In this document: positions 1-10,929 of the stretch, piece by piece
Position numbering within the stretch: position 1 is the stretch's first letter
Layout: every line of letters starts with the position of its first letter
Origin: Anthoceros angustus
Taxonomy: Eukaryota; Streptophyta; Anthocerotopsida; Anthocerotales; Anthocerotaceae
Direction: 5' to 3'
NCBI GenBank assembly: GCA_010909165.1
Contig: MU008227.1
Coordinates: 46,016 to 110,015 of the forward strand
Length of the DNA: 64,000 nucleotides
Position numbers and translations under genes: made by a program
The notes under the pieces: generated by a model
Told to the model about the DNA's origin: nothing
Databases searched by the model: none
The model's input: the letters and a program-made list of their open reading frames with translations, nothing else

Positions 1-1040
1 TTTCCTCCGGCTCAGTCTGGCAAGCTCGCTACATGTTAAAGGTAAATGTAGGAGCCTATGTGAGCGTGTCTGCCGAGAAAGCAAGAGGTACGTTTAATAA
101 TGAAACGCTACTTCAAAACCCTAAATACCGGAAAACTCACATGAACGAAACTAACAAGTGCCTTCGACCTAGGTGGTGGCGTGGGAGGCACGAAGAGATC
201 AGGTCAAGCGGCAGATTAGTCCAACCAAGCAAGCAAGGCGTGCGTGGCAACCACCCCAATGCACCTTGATCGGGCGCCGATTGGTGGCGGGCTGCAGACT
301 TGCACGCCTCCCGCCTTGATTGATTCCGCCGTTTGATTGCATCCTTTGCCTCCGTGAGCTGCACCAGATTCTCTCGTAGGCACAAGTGTCTCCAAATCTC
401 ACGCTAATGGTGAACGAGATTGGGGTTGGGCGATGTTGGTTAGGTTAGGCGGATCATTCGCCACCATAAGCACTTCCCTCGAACAAATTCAATGTCGGAA
501 GAGATTTCCACCAAGAACGGTGAAGTGTTGATGACAAATCGCAACAACACCGATTCTAGCACTTCCCGTATGATGATTCGTCGGTTGAACATGGATTGGT
601 GGAGAGATAAGGGGTTCCTCTCTAATTCTCTCCACGCCTCTTGCGGAGGTGGACGCTCCACGTCTCCACCGCTTTCTTCCTTGCGCGTGCTAGGATTCGC
701 TCCCTATGAGCTTGTACTCGCCTCATAGGAATTAGGATTGGCCAAAACTTGCTCGATATTAAATGCACGCTTGCCCTCAGCCCGTCTCATCCGCAATCCA
801 ACCTTGATCGATCGTTATGACTGTAAGATGTATCGATCCTAGATGACCTAGAAAGAGCGGTGTGTCTTGGATTTCTATCCCATCGCCTACCATTCCTTCT
901 AGTCATTTTCTAAGGAGAATAGCTAGAATTCATCTAGCTACAATGGTGATTTCTAGATCAAGTATTCACAGCAACAACTCAACCTAGATACCATTAGACT
1001 CAACAACATTAGTGTAGCGGAAGACTCAAGCATCATAGTG
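1..1040 (-). mobile_element. Ty1/copia leader region (partial element)
   Basis: This is the region just downstream of a minus-strand copia primer-binding site. It resembles, in order, the leader of the complete copia element at 52860-54080. Shared pieces include a peptide with the core PFLVEISSDIE (minus strand, 440-661) and the stretch around 137-402. Reading frames are broken here. The remainder of the element (gag, pol, 3' LTR) would lie left of base 1. I see no host gene in it. Confidence 0.7.
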
Positions 1041-1051
1041 CTCTGATACCA
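1041..1051 (-). promoter_or_regulatory. copia primer-binding site (initiator tRNA-Met type)
   Basis: The minus strand reads TGGTATCAGAG immediately after the LTR end ...GAACA. This is the standard copia primer-binding site, complementary to initiator tRNA-Met. The same motif directly follows the LTRs at 36206-36444, 54101-54263 and 55257-55418. Confidence 0.85.
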
Positions 1052-1233
1052 TGTTCACTTTATATCATGCATTCAGCTAAGACACTTAGGCTAGAAAGCA
1101 TAACACACAAGAGAGTATGTATTAATGAACAGAGAATATCTTAAATACAAAATTGATGTGTCTCTTGAGTTACGTATCTAACCTCTAGTATAGAAACTAA
1201 GGTATAAACTATGTTAGGGTTTCATTCCTAACA
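1052..1233 (-). repeat. 5' LTR of minus-strand copia
   Basis: A 182-bp segment that on the minus strand starts TGTTAG and ends ACA, abutting the primer-binding site. On its right it interrupts the integrase region of a gypsy element. It is a different LTR from the two other minus-strand copia LTRs in the window. Its partner is outside the window, so its age cannot be judged. Confidence 0.75.
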
Positions 1234-1240
1234 GATGTTC

Positions 1241-1888
1241 TCATAGAGGAACTTTGCCCTTTGTGCTTTGATCCGTCCTTGTTGTGCCTCCACCCACAGT
1301 CTGCATGGTCCGTTGCCACGGGATGTACCTCTTGTGTGTGTTTGTGGAGGCGTATAGGACCAGCGATGTCGATGCCCCATTTCTCAAAAGGGTGCTGCGA
1401 GTATGGGCAGCGCCATTAGCCGTGGGGTCGGCCTTCGATCCGTGACAAGCATCACATCTCTTCACAAACTGGTGCGTTTCCCCATACATGGTGGGCCACC
1501 AGTATCCGGCCTCCAGGATTTTCTTGGTGGTGACTTGTGCTGCATAATGTCCACCACCCAAGCCTTCATGCAACCCTTTTATGACCACCTCCGTTTCCGC
1601 CTGTTGAAGGTACCTACGCTCCGCGCCGTCTGGTCCCACCTTGAAGATACATCCGTTGTACATCCTGAAGGGACAAGCGTAGTGTACAAAGGCTTGTTGT
1701 TGGGCACGGGTTAACCCGCTTGGAATCTCCATCTCCACGGTACCCGTTCCAGGTGGGCCGTCCTCTCGTCGCTCCTTCTTACCTTTACCTGATTCGCTGT
1801 CCACAAATTTGGGGTTCCTCAGACTGCGCTCCTCCTCCTGTGTCTCCACTGCGGCCACCAATTCCTCGTCAGGAAAGTCATCCTCCAC
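1241..1888 (-). pseudogene. gypsy integrase fragment (H2C2 zinc finger and core start)
   Basis: The minus-strand reading frame of 215 codons holds an HHCC-type integrase zinc-binding domain. A His-bearing GGHYAAQVTTKKI segment is followed by a WWP stretch and the pair CDACH. Further on, in a shifted frame, comes WGIDIAGP with the first catalytic Asp of the DDE core. The rest of the core is cut off by the copia LTR at 1233. The frameshift just after the zinc finger shows it is non-functional. Confidence 0.8.
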
Positions 1889-3918
1889 GATCCCTTGTCG
1901 GCTCCGTCTTCAACCTGGACAAGAAGTCAGCATTTTGGTGTTGCCTCCCTTGCAGTCTCCACCTCAAGGTGAACTCTTGGAGTAGTGAGATCACCTCGCA
2001 CTTAATTTGCCGGACAGTGCCTTATTCACGGATGTTTGGTAGCCGCCAAGTGATGGGCCTAGAGCCTAAACTGCTGGTTGGAAGGAGAACGTGCTGGTTT
2101 CAACCGCGACGTACCATTCCCAATGCCTCTCGCTCCGTAGTAGTGTACCTCCATTTCCATGCGTGAGCTGTCTTCCGGCATAGTAGATTGGATGATCCCT
2201 CCGCTTGTCGTCCTTTTGGCTGAGCACTACTCAGTGGCGGTAGAGCGCATCTGCATGGACACTTTACCTGGGCCGGTCGGACCCTTTTGTCTGAATACAC
2301 ATCGGAATTGGGTGGTCAGAGATCCTACGAATGCAGCGTCCCTTTACGGTGTCCAGTCCACTTATCTCTCATTAAATTAACTCCGTTAGCTTACGCTTGG
2401 CCTTTCGCAATCTTTGGATGAGCTGGCCTTAATAACTCCATCATGCCATGCGGGAATCCGCGGTTCAGCCCTTCCGGATTACAACCAGGCGTTTGTGAGG
2501 CCAATGACCACTGACACTTGTCTTGGTAAAAAGCCCTCTGTCACTTCATGGCAAACCGCTGTTGACCGATAGGGATTACTCCACGAGTCGTTTGGTAGCA
2601 TTTCTCGGATGTAGACGGATGGGTTTCCCTTCTGACTCAACACTGGCAGGTGCCAGCGTGCTTGTCTTCCTCCATGTACGCAAAAGTCGCCCGTACCCAT
2701 GAAGTCCTCTAAAAATCCTCAAGACGCGTTGGTCACCATCCGCATGAATGATCCGGTGCCCGCCATCCCAAAGGCGTCATTAGCGAGCCCCACTCCGTGG
2801 TGAACGCTAGTCTTATCCCAGTCCGACTCCCTTAGGTGCAGTTGGTTGTAGCCGGAGTATCCATCCAAGAAGGAGTAAGTACCGTCTCACCTTGTCCAAA
2901 AGAGTGTCGTCCACTTAAGGGCATGGGGAAAAATTTTCTCAGAGCTGTGAGTTTCCTCCAACTCGGCGTAGACACGGACCCGTCGCTTTCTTGGGCACCA
3001 CGACGATGCAATTATTACGCATTGGAAGATGATGTCCGCCTCCAAATATTTGTCCAGGACCTCCTTGACCTTGAGCGAGTATTTAGGATTCAGCTGACAT
3101 CACGAATCCGAATAGGCACCGCCCTCGGCTTCAGTCTATCCTGTTCCTCCCCATCGCCGAATGCCTTTCATATCCGTGACCTTGAAAGCAAACACCTCGA
3201 TGAATTCCCCCAACAACAATGTGAGGTCTCGCTTCAACTCCGCTAGCATATCCTTAAGTGAATTTTAGGAATCCTGCCTGCGGACCTCCACGCTCTTCCA
3301 CATCACGCGTGATTGACTGCCTCCCTTTCCCTCGCCACAGCTCGGCCGCCATCCTCCATCCGGGTTCATCCTCACGCATCCCCACTCGAAAGCTCGTCCG
3401 AGGTAAACCGGGTCACTTCGGGGTCCGCCACCTCACTGCTCGCTGGGTCTCCTCCCTGCCCTCGCCTCCACTGCTAGCGGCCTCACTCGAACAATTGACC
3501 ACCCGCCTCCAAAAGTGTCCCTCCCAGAGTCCATCTCTTCTTCGGACCACGGATTTTTGGAAAGGTCATCATTGATCCTCGCGCTCAGTCCCCACTGTGG
3601 TTGGAGGTGCACCTCCGTGGTGCTTACGCTTTCCGCAGAGGTGTCCTACTCCGTGATCGCTACTCACCTCCCTTACCTTCGGATCCTACCAATCGGGTTT
3701 GAAATGGATCTCCTTCCTTCCGGCAGCCATCCGGGCGAACCCTGGACGCCCAACAGCATCAGACTCATTACCGTCCGCTTGATGACCACGAAGTCCAATG
3801 TAGGTGCCCCTTATGTTGGACTGACACCCCTACCGGCTGTCCGTCCATCCCGAGGGTTTTGGTGATGGCTCAAATGCTGTGAACCCTAACCGCCGGTGGG
3901 CTCCGTGATGAGGTTGAC

Positions 3919-5052
3919 TCAACTGCGTCCTAGAGAAGTACGCTTAATCACGCATCCAGCGATTTCTACCTGAACCACCGGCGCTCCAGGGTCCGTATGA
4001 GATACCACTCTTACCTCCACGTTCTTGGTCTTACAACCCGAGGCGTTTTGGCGTGGCTGTGTCTCCTTGATGGCCCTCCGGACTTCTTGCCGATACTTCG
4101 GATTGTCTCTTAACAACTGTCTGAGCGACACCAGGTGCTGTTGGTCCATTATCAAGTCTGCCACCTTAAAGGGCGCGGGCGGCCCCTCCGTTGGGTCGCG
4201 TGTCCGTCGTGATTCTTCTAGCGCTCCGCCACCGCCCCGTGGTGGCCGGACCACCTCCGGGTCCTGTCGAATCTCCTCCTGAAGCATCTCCGTCACTTCT
4301 CGAACCACATCCGGTGGAAACTGGGGTGTTGCCTTGGGTGGGTCCGCTTCCTCTACTATCGCTTCAGGAGATTTCTTGTCGGGTGATTCCTCTGACAGAG
4401 CTGCCCGATTCAACTCGCCTTCCTTGGCTGGCTCTCCCTCTTTCGCGAGAGTCCCGTCCTCCGTATCCGTGGTGCTCTCTCCATTCTTCTTCCTCTTTAA
4501 CTGCCTTCTCTCCTTTCGCTCCTTCCGGCGGCTTCGGGTTGACACCTCCAGTACCTCCAGGGCCGCCTTCTCCTCCTTAGCCGATCCCGCTTCGTACCAC
4601 TCCGTCCCAAGTTCCCTTGGCGCCTCCTCCCACTCCGCCAGCTGTGCATCTTCAATCTGTAGCACCGGCGCGGTCTTAGGGTGAGGGGGCGTAGGTGGTC
4701 GTGGCTCCCCCGCCGGGGTGGCGTAGCACACCGTCCTTGAGCGAGGGTTCGGACACAAGTCGCCGCCATGTGCCTGCACAGCATAATCTCCCTTGCAGGC
4801 GTTCAAAATCCCGTTACCTTGCGGTGGGGTATGGGCGCAGCGTTGGAGTAGTGCCCAGGTTCCCCGATTCAGACCATGGCCGGAGAATTCCCGGAGGTGC
4901 TCCCATGCGGTGCTGCATCGGGGGGCGATGCATGGATGGTCCGGCCGCCGTAGGGTACATCGTCTTGGATATCGCGGCCCCGGCGGTGCTTCCTGCACTT
5001 GGTACGCGTCCTCCCACTGCTCCTCGGACTCTTCCCCGTAGTCGTACTCCAC
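3919..5052 (-). pseudogene. gypsy gag-pol linker ORF
   Basis: An open stretch of 377 codons rich in Glu, Lys, Arg and Pro, ending near a segment that resembles the start of a retropepsin region (VQVEIAGCVIK). It lies between the gag-like part (5661-5059) and the RT remnant. A diverged copy is found on the plus strand at 10180-10900, sharing the core PPDVVREV.EMLQ. No enzymatic motif is visible. I read it as the gag C-terminus or linker upstream of protease. Confidence 0.6.
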
Positions 5053-5058
5053 TTGGTT

Positions 5059-5766
5059 TCAGATTGGAGGGCGATTAATGAATGCCCATCTTTGGTGGCA
5101 CACCGCACACCATAGATGGGTCCGAACCGTGGTGGCCGCCTTCCGCCGTTCTCTATCCTTCACCTGGTTGATCGTCAATTCTTCCACCCTCTTCATTACC
5201 CGCTCCAGATCTTCCCTCAACCCCGCTACTTCTTTCAAAGGGGTTGGATCAGGCGGAACCTCTCGCGCCGGGGCGGGCATCACGACCTCCTTCTTCTCGA
5301 CCCTCCGCTTAACTACGGGCTTTTTCTTCTTATTCCTTTGGCGAGGTTCCTCCTCCTCCATAGCATCCTCGGATTCTTCTTCGGAGGCCTCCTCCTCTTC
5401 CTCCGAAGTTACCTCAGTTTCATCGTCCTCCTCTTCCGAGGGCTCTTCATCCTCGGATTCCGACCCCCGTTTCTTTTCTTCACCGGAGGCGTCCACTCGT
5501 TTGGTGCATCGATTCCTCGTAGTTCTCCTTGCTCGGACCGCCTTACCACGCCCTTCTATGCCAGGCGTGTTTAGCCATTGGCTTGGGCAGTGACCAACCA
5601 AGCACCCATGCATGGTGGTGTGGGTGGGGTCGATCGACGTGAGGCACGATTCGTCTTCCAACCTCTCCGTCTTGCCTGCATTCTCGAGCTTAGACAGACG
5701 TAGCCTTCTTGGTCAATCCCACGGAACCTTTCCAAGAAGGCATCCTCAATGCTCGGTCGCAGGGAG
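5059..5766 (-). pseudogene. gypsy gag remnant with acidic low-complexity and coiled-coil segments
   Basis: The minus strand encodes a long Glu/Asp-rich run, a basic KKKKP segment and a helix-prone segment (ERVMKRVEELTIN). Its upstream end, read in a shifted frame at 5700-5766, matches the gag segment DAFLERFRELI found at 9500-9560 on the plus strand. It shares its C-terminal part with 9890-10150. It is interrupted by frameshifts and stops abruptly where the LTR starting at 5767 begins. Confidence 0.65.
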
Positions 5767-6460
5767 TGTGGCTACGGACTTCCCTTGGGGGTTAGGAAAT
5801 AAGTTGGGTTTTGTTTTTTTCGTAGGTCCGAAGTGTAAAATAAGGCGGAAAAGGAGGAATAAGCACGGGCCGGCGCTCGGATGTACTCCGGAGTGTACTC
5901 CTCGGAGTAGGTGCGGACCCGGTACCACCCGAGCCACGGACCACACGGTATCGGGATAGGGAGTCCAAACCCACTCCGGGTCAAAAGCAGGATAAATACG
6001 CCTTGATAACTTAGAAGTTGAGTCGTGAGTCAGACGGCGCCACGTGGGCCACAGATGGAAGCGGGCATCACCCGAGCCGGGCAGTAGCCTTGGAGGCCGT
6101 TATAGCGGTATTCACGCCCAGCGTCTTGCGCAGTAATAAGGCGGAGTAGGCGGGCGCAAGGTGAGTAAGCCATGCGAGACCTCGCGCGATTCACGGGGAA
6201 GGCACCCTCATGGCGGTTACTCCCAGCAGCGGCCGGCGAGGAGGTCATTTCTGCAATCGACCTCGAGACAATTCTCGCGGTCTCTTGCGCTCACGCACCG
6301 CCCTCTGGCGCTATCTCTCCGAGCAGCTCGGGCACCTTGGCAGCTCACCTTGGGGTTGGAGGCGTGAGCAGCCGTGAGGCGCATCGTGCCAGCCGGCGAT
6401 CTCGGACAATCGTCTACAGCGGAGTAAGAAGAAGAAGGCGATGGGACCCAAGAAGGCTGC
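5767..6460 (+). repeat. LTR-like terminal region, copy A
   Basis: It starts TGTGG.TACGGACTTC and continues with a T-rich GGGTTTTG tract, TCCGGAGT half-sites and a TATA-like GATAAATAC near 5990. The same order of sequence occurs at 45522-46025 on the plus strand and in reverse orientation from 58619 down to about 57960. Sharing a start with three different left flanks marks 5767 as an element end. The right limit is not resolved. I infer an LTR promoter end of a Ty3-like element. Confidence 0.65.
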
Positions 6461-7000
6461 GGAGGTATGGGCGCCATGGAACTGGTGGGCGCAACATTGT
6501 GCTATCCGGACTTTGGGCCGTGGGTGGAGGAGGCGGGGGGATTGGTCGAAGAGTGGCACCTAGGCGTGTTCAGTGTATGCGGACATTTGGATGTCACCCT
6601 AGTCAGGAGTTCGCCGGAAGATGTTGGCGGCCAACAAGGAGGTTCGATCCAAGAACCTCGGAGGATCCTGAGGTGGACCTTAGTCGAGCGGCTTACACGC
6701 CCGGCGAGATTGGGCGTAGTCAGGGAACCTCAAGGCGGGGGAAAGATAGAGGCGGCGGGCGGCGTGAAGCCGGCGCGTAACAACCAAGCGGTGGTTGATG
6801 TCGACTGCTGGACGGGAGGTGAGGCGGTAGCCGGATCATTATCCACGGAACACACTCACCAGGTGGATCGCACAGTGACAATTTATTAGTGTTCTGCATG
6901 CGCTGCGGCGAGGAAAGAAGGGCTGGGAAGGATCATCTTAGCGTTCGGAAGGCCTGGTGAGGTGCGAGAAGCCACCTCCATCGGGACTATCCCCATGTCG
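6461..7000 (+). other. GC-rich element interior, no clear coding
   Basis: GC-rich sequence between the LTR-like end and the coiled-coil ORF region. Short open frames occur on both strands, but none shows a recognisable domain or agreement with another copy in protein sequence. I treat it as the leader of the decayed element. Confidence 0.4.
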
Positions 7001-9010
7001 ATCCATGTGGGGACACTCGACCTCAGAAGGATGGGGAAGCGGGCGCTCGGGAAGGGCGGCCCTCAGAGCGGAGGCGGGCAAGGCGCCCGAGGTGAGCCCG
7101 ACCCCTAGGGCCAAAGCAGGTCAGGAGGAGACGGCAGGAGGATTCGGACTCCATACGTGGGCGGACCCCTCACCTAGGGAAGTGTGGGAAGATATCCCCG
7201 CTTCCTCCTCTTGGTGCCCCACCGAGCACCAAGGCAGCAGAGTCCCGAGCGGAGCGGCCCCGACAAATTTCACCACCACCCACGACGGCAAATGAGCCCC
7301 GACGACTCCGGGGCCAAGAGGCGGAAGACGGTGCCACCCGCCAACGCAACACTCTGGACGGCACTGCGCCGCCCACGGAGTGGCAAGAGGTCAAGAGGCG
7401 TGAGAAGGGCGAAGAGACGCCAAGGAGCAGGAGGTCACCGGGCAGAACCCCACCTGAGCCGGTCCTGCCGCCGACCGGGAGAGGGCCGCCTCGAACCCTC
7501 ACCCTCCGAGCCCTGTGACGAAGAGGGCGAATAAGGAATTGGCGGCCAAGAGGGCCAAGGAGGTGAGGCTCCTGACTCAGACTCAGACCTAAGGGACCCG
7601 ATTAGGTCCGAGAGCCCAGCCCCGACTGGCCTCCCGGATCATGGAGGTCCTGGCGACTGCGTGAGATGCCCGCCCCACAACGGACTTTTGGGGCCTCACT
7701 AATGGCGCCGTGGAAGAGACACTTGTTCCGGCCACATGGACTATGCTCGGGGTCTCTGGACGGCCGAGAAGACCCAGGTGGAAGCCCAAGGAGGCGATGG
7801 TGCTCCTCCAGTGAGCTGGAGGCGCCCAGAGGCGAGGAGGAAGGCGTGCCCGGCCGCATCGAAGAGGGAAGCCGGAGGCCGAAGAGAAGTCCGTCCATTC
7901 GACAGATCGGATAAGTTTCTTCACCGGGTGAGCAAACAAGGTGCACAGAGGCCCAAGCCGGCCGAGGATCTCCGCCAACGAAGGAGGGAGGCGCAGCAGA
8001 GGCGAGAGGGCTCGCGACTGGCCGAGGCGGCCCGGCGCCCAACAGATCGGGCGAGGCTCACCAAGACGGGAGGCGGAAGCCACAAAGATCGACCGCGATC
8101 ACTATCGGCGTGATCGAACCGGGAGGAGGAGGCCGGGTAGCCGCTGCCAACTCAAGGCCGAAAGCAGTGTAGCTGAGCAAGCCGAGCCGTGAGGAGGCAT
8201 CGGAGGTCAAGACCCCGAAATGGGACCTCGTGGTGCACCGCAGGAGGCAGAGGGAGGCGGGTGAGAGAGGACAAAGAAGCGACACCTTGAGTTGCAACCC
8301 AAGACGACGGAGCAGCAGGGGTTCTCAACGAGAGAATCCAAGACTTCGAAAGCGAGAGATAGAACGCTTCCAGCCTCCGAAGACGGAGGAGAATAGGCGG
8401 CAAGGAGTTCGACGTCAAGGCCGCAGCAGGAGATGGCGTAAGTCGAGTCGAACGGGATACCGCCTCGGAGCAGCGACCGGAAAGAGTAGACGGAGAGGAA
8501 AGCACGGGAGGAGAAGCAATGGTCCGTCCGGCCAGGAAGTGAGGGGAGCTCACCTCCATGGCCCGCAACCGAAGTGAGCCGAACAACGACGTGGAGGTGG
8601 AGAACGCCGAGCGCAGCCGAAGGCCGCAGAGGTAACGGAGGCGCCCGGGACGGCTCAAGGGAGTCCGCCCGCCATACCGGTGCTTGGCCACTGAGACGGG
8701 CCACAGAAAGGACGACATGCCCACCGCCAGAGCACCTATCGAGGAGGGAGCGGTCGTGCCCGGCTCATGTGGAAGAGGCGACCGCTGAAGTCGATTCGAC
8801 CGCCTCCCCTACCACGCAGAGCTCCTCAAGGCTCTAGAGGTCCCGCCACCCCAGGTGGAGGGTGGACCCTGCATGGCCTGAAGGAGGTGCAAGGGAGGAC
8901 GGACTGGGACAACAAGTACCACCTGGAGCCCTAGGAGCGCCTGCTTGATTTACTCAGCAGAAGCAATGTAGGGAGAGCAACGGACGGGAGCCGGAGGAGG
9001 AAGGGTCACA
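7001..9010 (+). pseudogene. retroelement coiled-coil ORF remnant, copy A
   Basis: Broken frames encode Arg/Glu/Lys/Ala-rich helix-forming protein, for example a KELAAKRAKE segment near 7530 and later segments near 8330-8860. Order and local sequence match 10930-12800 (plus), 16810-15820 (minus) and 57300-55419 (minus). The family function is unknown to me. Its position next to LTR and gag sequence suggests an accessory ORF of the retroelement. Multiple stops show it is dead. Confidence 0.55.
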
Positions 9011-9129
9011 CCGGGAGGTAAGCACCAAGACCCCTCATGGAAGGAAGGAGGCTGATCTTGGGAGGCTGCGGAAAGGTCGCGAACCGGCATTCGGGAACCA
9101 AGGAGGGCTGGATGAGCCTGATCACCGGC

Positions 9130-10900
9130 CGATCACACTGGGACCGCCGTAGCCGTGAGCAGCGTGAGAGGCGACCGCTCAACGCGGAGAACTCCAAACG
9201 GCAAGAAGCACCAGAGACTGGTCGGATCGTGAGGGAGGAAGTAGCACCAAGTCGCGGCGGTGGGAGCGGTTCTCAACCCTTGCCGGTCGCGATGGCAACA
9301 ACGCCGACCAAGCAAGCGATTCTCTTGGAGGTAAGAAGGAGAGAGACGCCGAAACCTTCGTGGAGGATGTCTCGCAAACTTCAACGAGAAGGTTCGATGC
9401 GAGCCTTATCCAAATTGCTCCAAGGGGTCCTACGGGGACAGCCGCCGCTGGTACCGAGGAAGCACGCCGCCCCAACGCCTCCCGCAACCTTCAAGCATTG
9501 AAGGATGCCTTCTAGAAAGATTCCGTGAATTGATCAAGAAGGCTATGTCCCTTGTCCAAACTCGAGAACCAAGGCAAGACGGAGAAGTTGGGATCGAGCA
9601 TCGAACGGTTCTACGGACCAAGACCCACCCACACCACCATGCGGCGTTGGTTCGCATGGCTTATCCAAGCCAATGGCTAACGTACGGCCGCTGGCGTAGA
9701 AGGATGTGAGCAAGGCGGTCCGAGCGGAGAACTACGAAGAATCGATGCACCAACGACGGCCGAGGACGCCCAGGAAAGAAGAAAAAGAAGAACGGGGTCG
9801 GATCAAGATGAAGAACCCTCGAAGAGGAGGATGATGAGACCGAGGTAGCATCGGAGGAAGAGGAAGAGGACTCAAGAAGAATCCGAGGATGGAAGAAGAG
9901 AAGAACCTCAAGAATAAGAAGAAAAGCCCGTCAAGTCGTGAGGGTGGAGAAGAAGGAGGTTATGATGCCCGCACGGTGCGAGAGGTTCCCGCCTCGACCC
10001 AGCCTCCTTTGAAAGAAGTAGCGGTTGAGGGAAGATCCGAACGGGTAATGAAGAGGGTGGAGGAGTTGACGATCAACCGTGAAGGATAAAGAACGGCGGA
10101 AGGCGGCCACCACGTCCGGACTCATCCTATGGTGTGCGTGTGTCACCAACATGGGCATTCAAGGCTAACCGCCTCCGCACTGCGTGGAACTGTGGAGTAT
10201 GACTCACGGGAAGAGTCCGAGGAGCAAGTGGAGGACATACCAAGTGCAAGAAGCACCACCGCCGGTATCCCAAGACGATGTACCCACGGCAACTGGCCAT
10301 CCGTGCATCGACTGCAAAGACCGCATGGGAGCCCCTCCAGAATTCTGGCGGCGGTGGTCCTGAACTGGGAACCCCGCACTACTCCAACGCTGTCCATACC
10401 CCACCCCAAAGGCAACGGGACTTTGAACTGCGGTGGAGATTGTAAGCGTGGCACATGGCGTGCAAGACCAGTGTCCGAATCCTCGCTCGAGGACGGCGCC
10501 ACGCCACCCCCTGGGGAGCCGCGACACCACGCCCTCCCTAAGGCCGCGCACAGATTGAAGACGACACCGGGCGAGGAAGAGGCCAAGGAACTTGAACGGA
10601 GTGGTACGGGAGTCTGCTAAGGAGGAGAAGGCGACCGGAGGTACTGAAGTGTCAACCCGTCACCGAAAGGAGCGAAAGGAGAGGAGACAAGAAGAGGAAG
10701 AAAATGGGGACACCCAACGGATACGGAGGACGGACACCATGAAGGAGGAAGATCCAATTTAAGGAAGGCGAAGAATTGGGTACCGAGGAAGTACCAACCA
10801 AACCCCAAACGTTAGGAAGAAACGGATCACCCAAGGCAACACCCCGCCCACCGGATGTGGTTCGAGAAGTGGCGGAGATGCTTCAGAAGAGATCCGACAG
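9130..10900 (+). pseudogene. gypsy gag and linker remnant, plus-strand copy A
   Basis: A frame opening ATGGCAACAAC at 9291 begins the gag. The matching copy at 14385 continues FGGKKERDAETFVEDFVSQV. Downstream are the gag core near 9500-9560, an acidic run at 9830-9900, the helix VMKRVEELTIN near 10050, and the linker with PPDVVREV near 10845-10875. The gag and linker pieces correspond to the minus-strand gypsy at 5766-3919, so two copies of one family lie head to head. The copy breaks off near 10915, where another coiled-coil copy starts. Confidence 0.6.
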
Positions 10901-10929
10901 ACCCGAGGTGGTCCTGGCGCTTCTCTCCT

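Larger units (their letters stand above)
1234..5766 (-). mobile_element. decayed Ty3/gypsy retrotransposon
   Basis: Domains appear on the minus strand in gypsy order. Gag-like sequence covers about 5766-5059, with acidic and coiled-coil stretches. A Lys/Glu-rich linker runs 5052-3919. An RT remnant at 3300-2800 contains YSFLDGYSGYN (about 2836-2880). An RNase H remnant at 2300-2100 has YTTTEREALG. The integrase zinc finger lies at 1888-1400, and the start of the integrase core, WGIDIAGP, is at about 1345-1375. Stops and frameshifts separate the domains, so the element is dead. It is cut at 1233 by a copia LTR and at 5767 by another LTR. Copies of its gag and linker recur at 9290-10900 on the plus strand. 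Confidence 0.85.

Noticed and set aside
4497-5593. Several long plus-strand frames, Ser/Pro-rich
   Set aside because: They are antisense shadows of the Glu/Lys/Arg-rich minus-strand gypsy frames.
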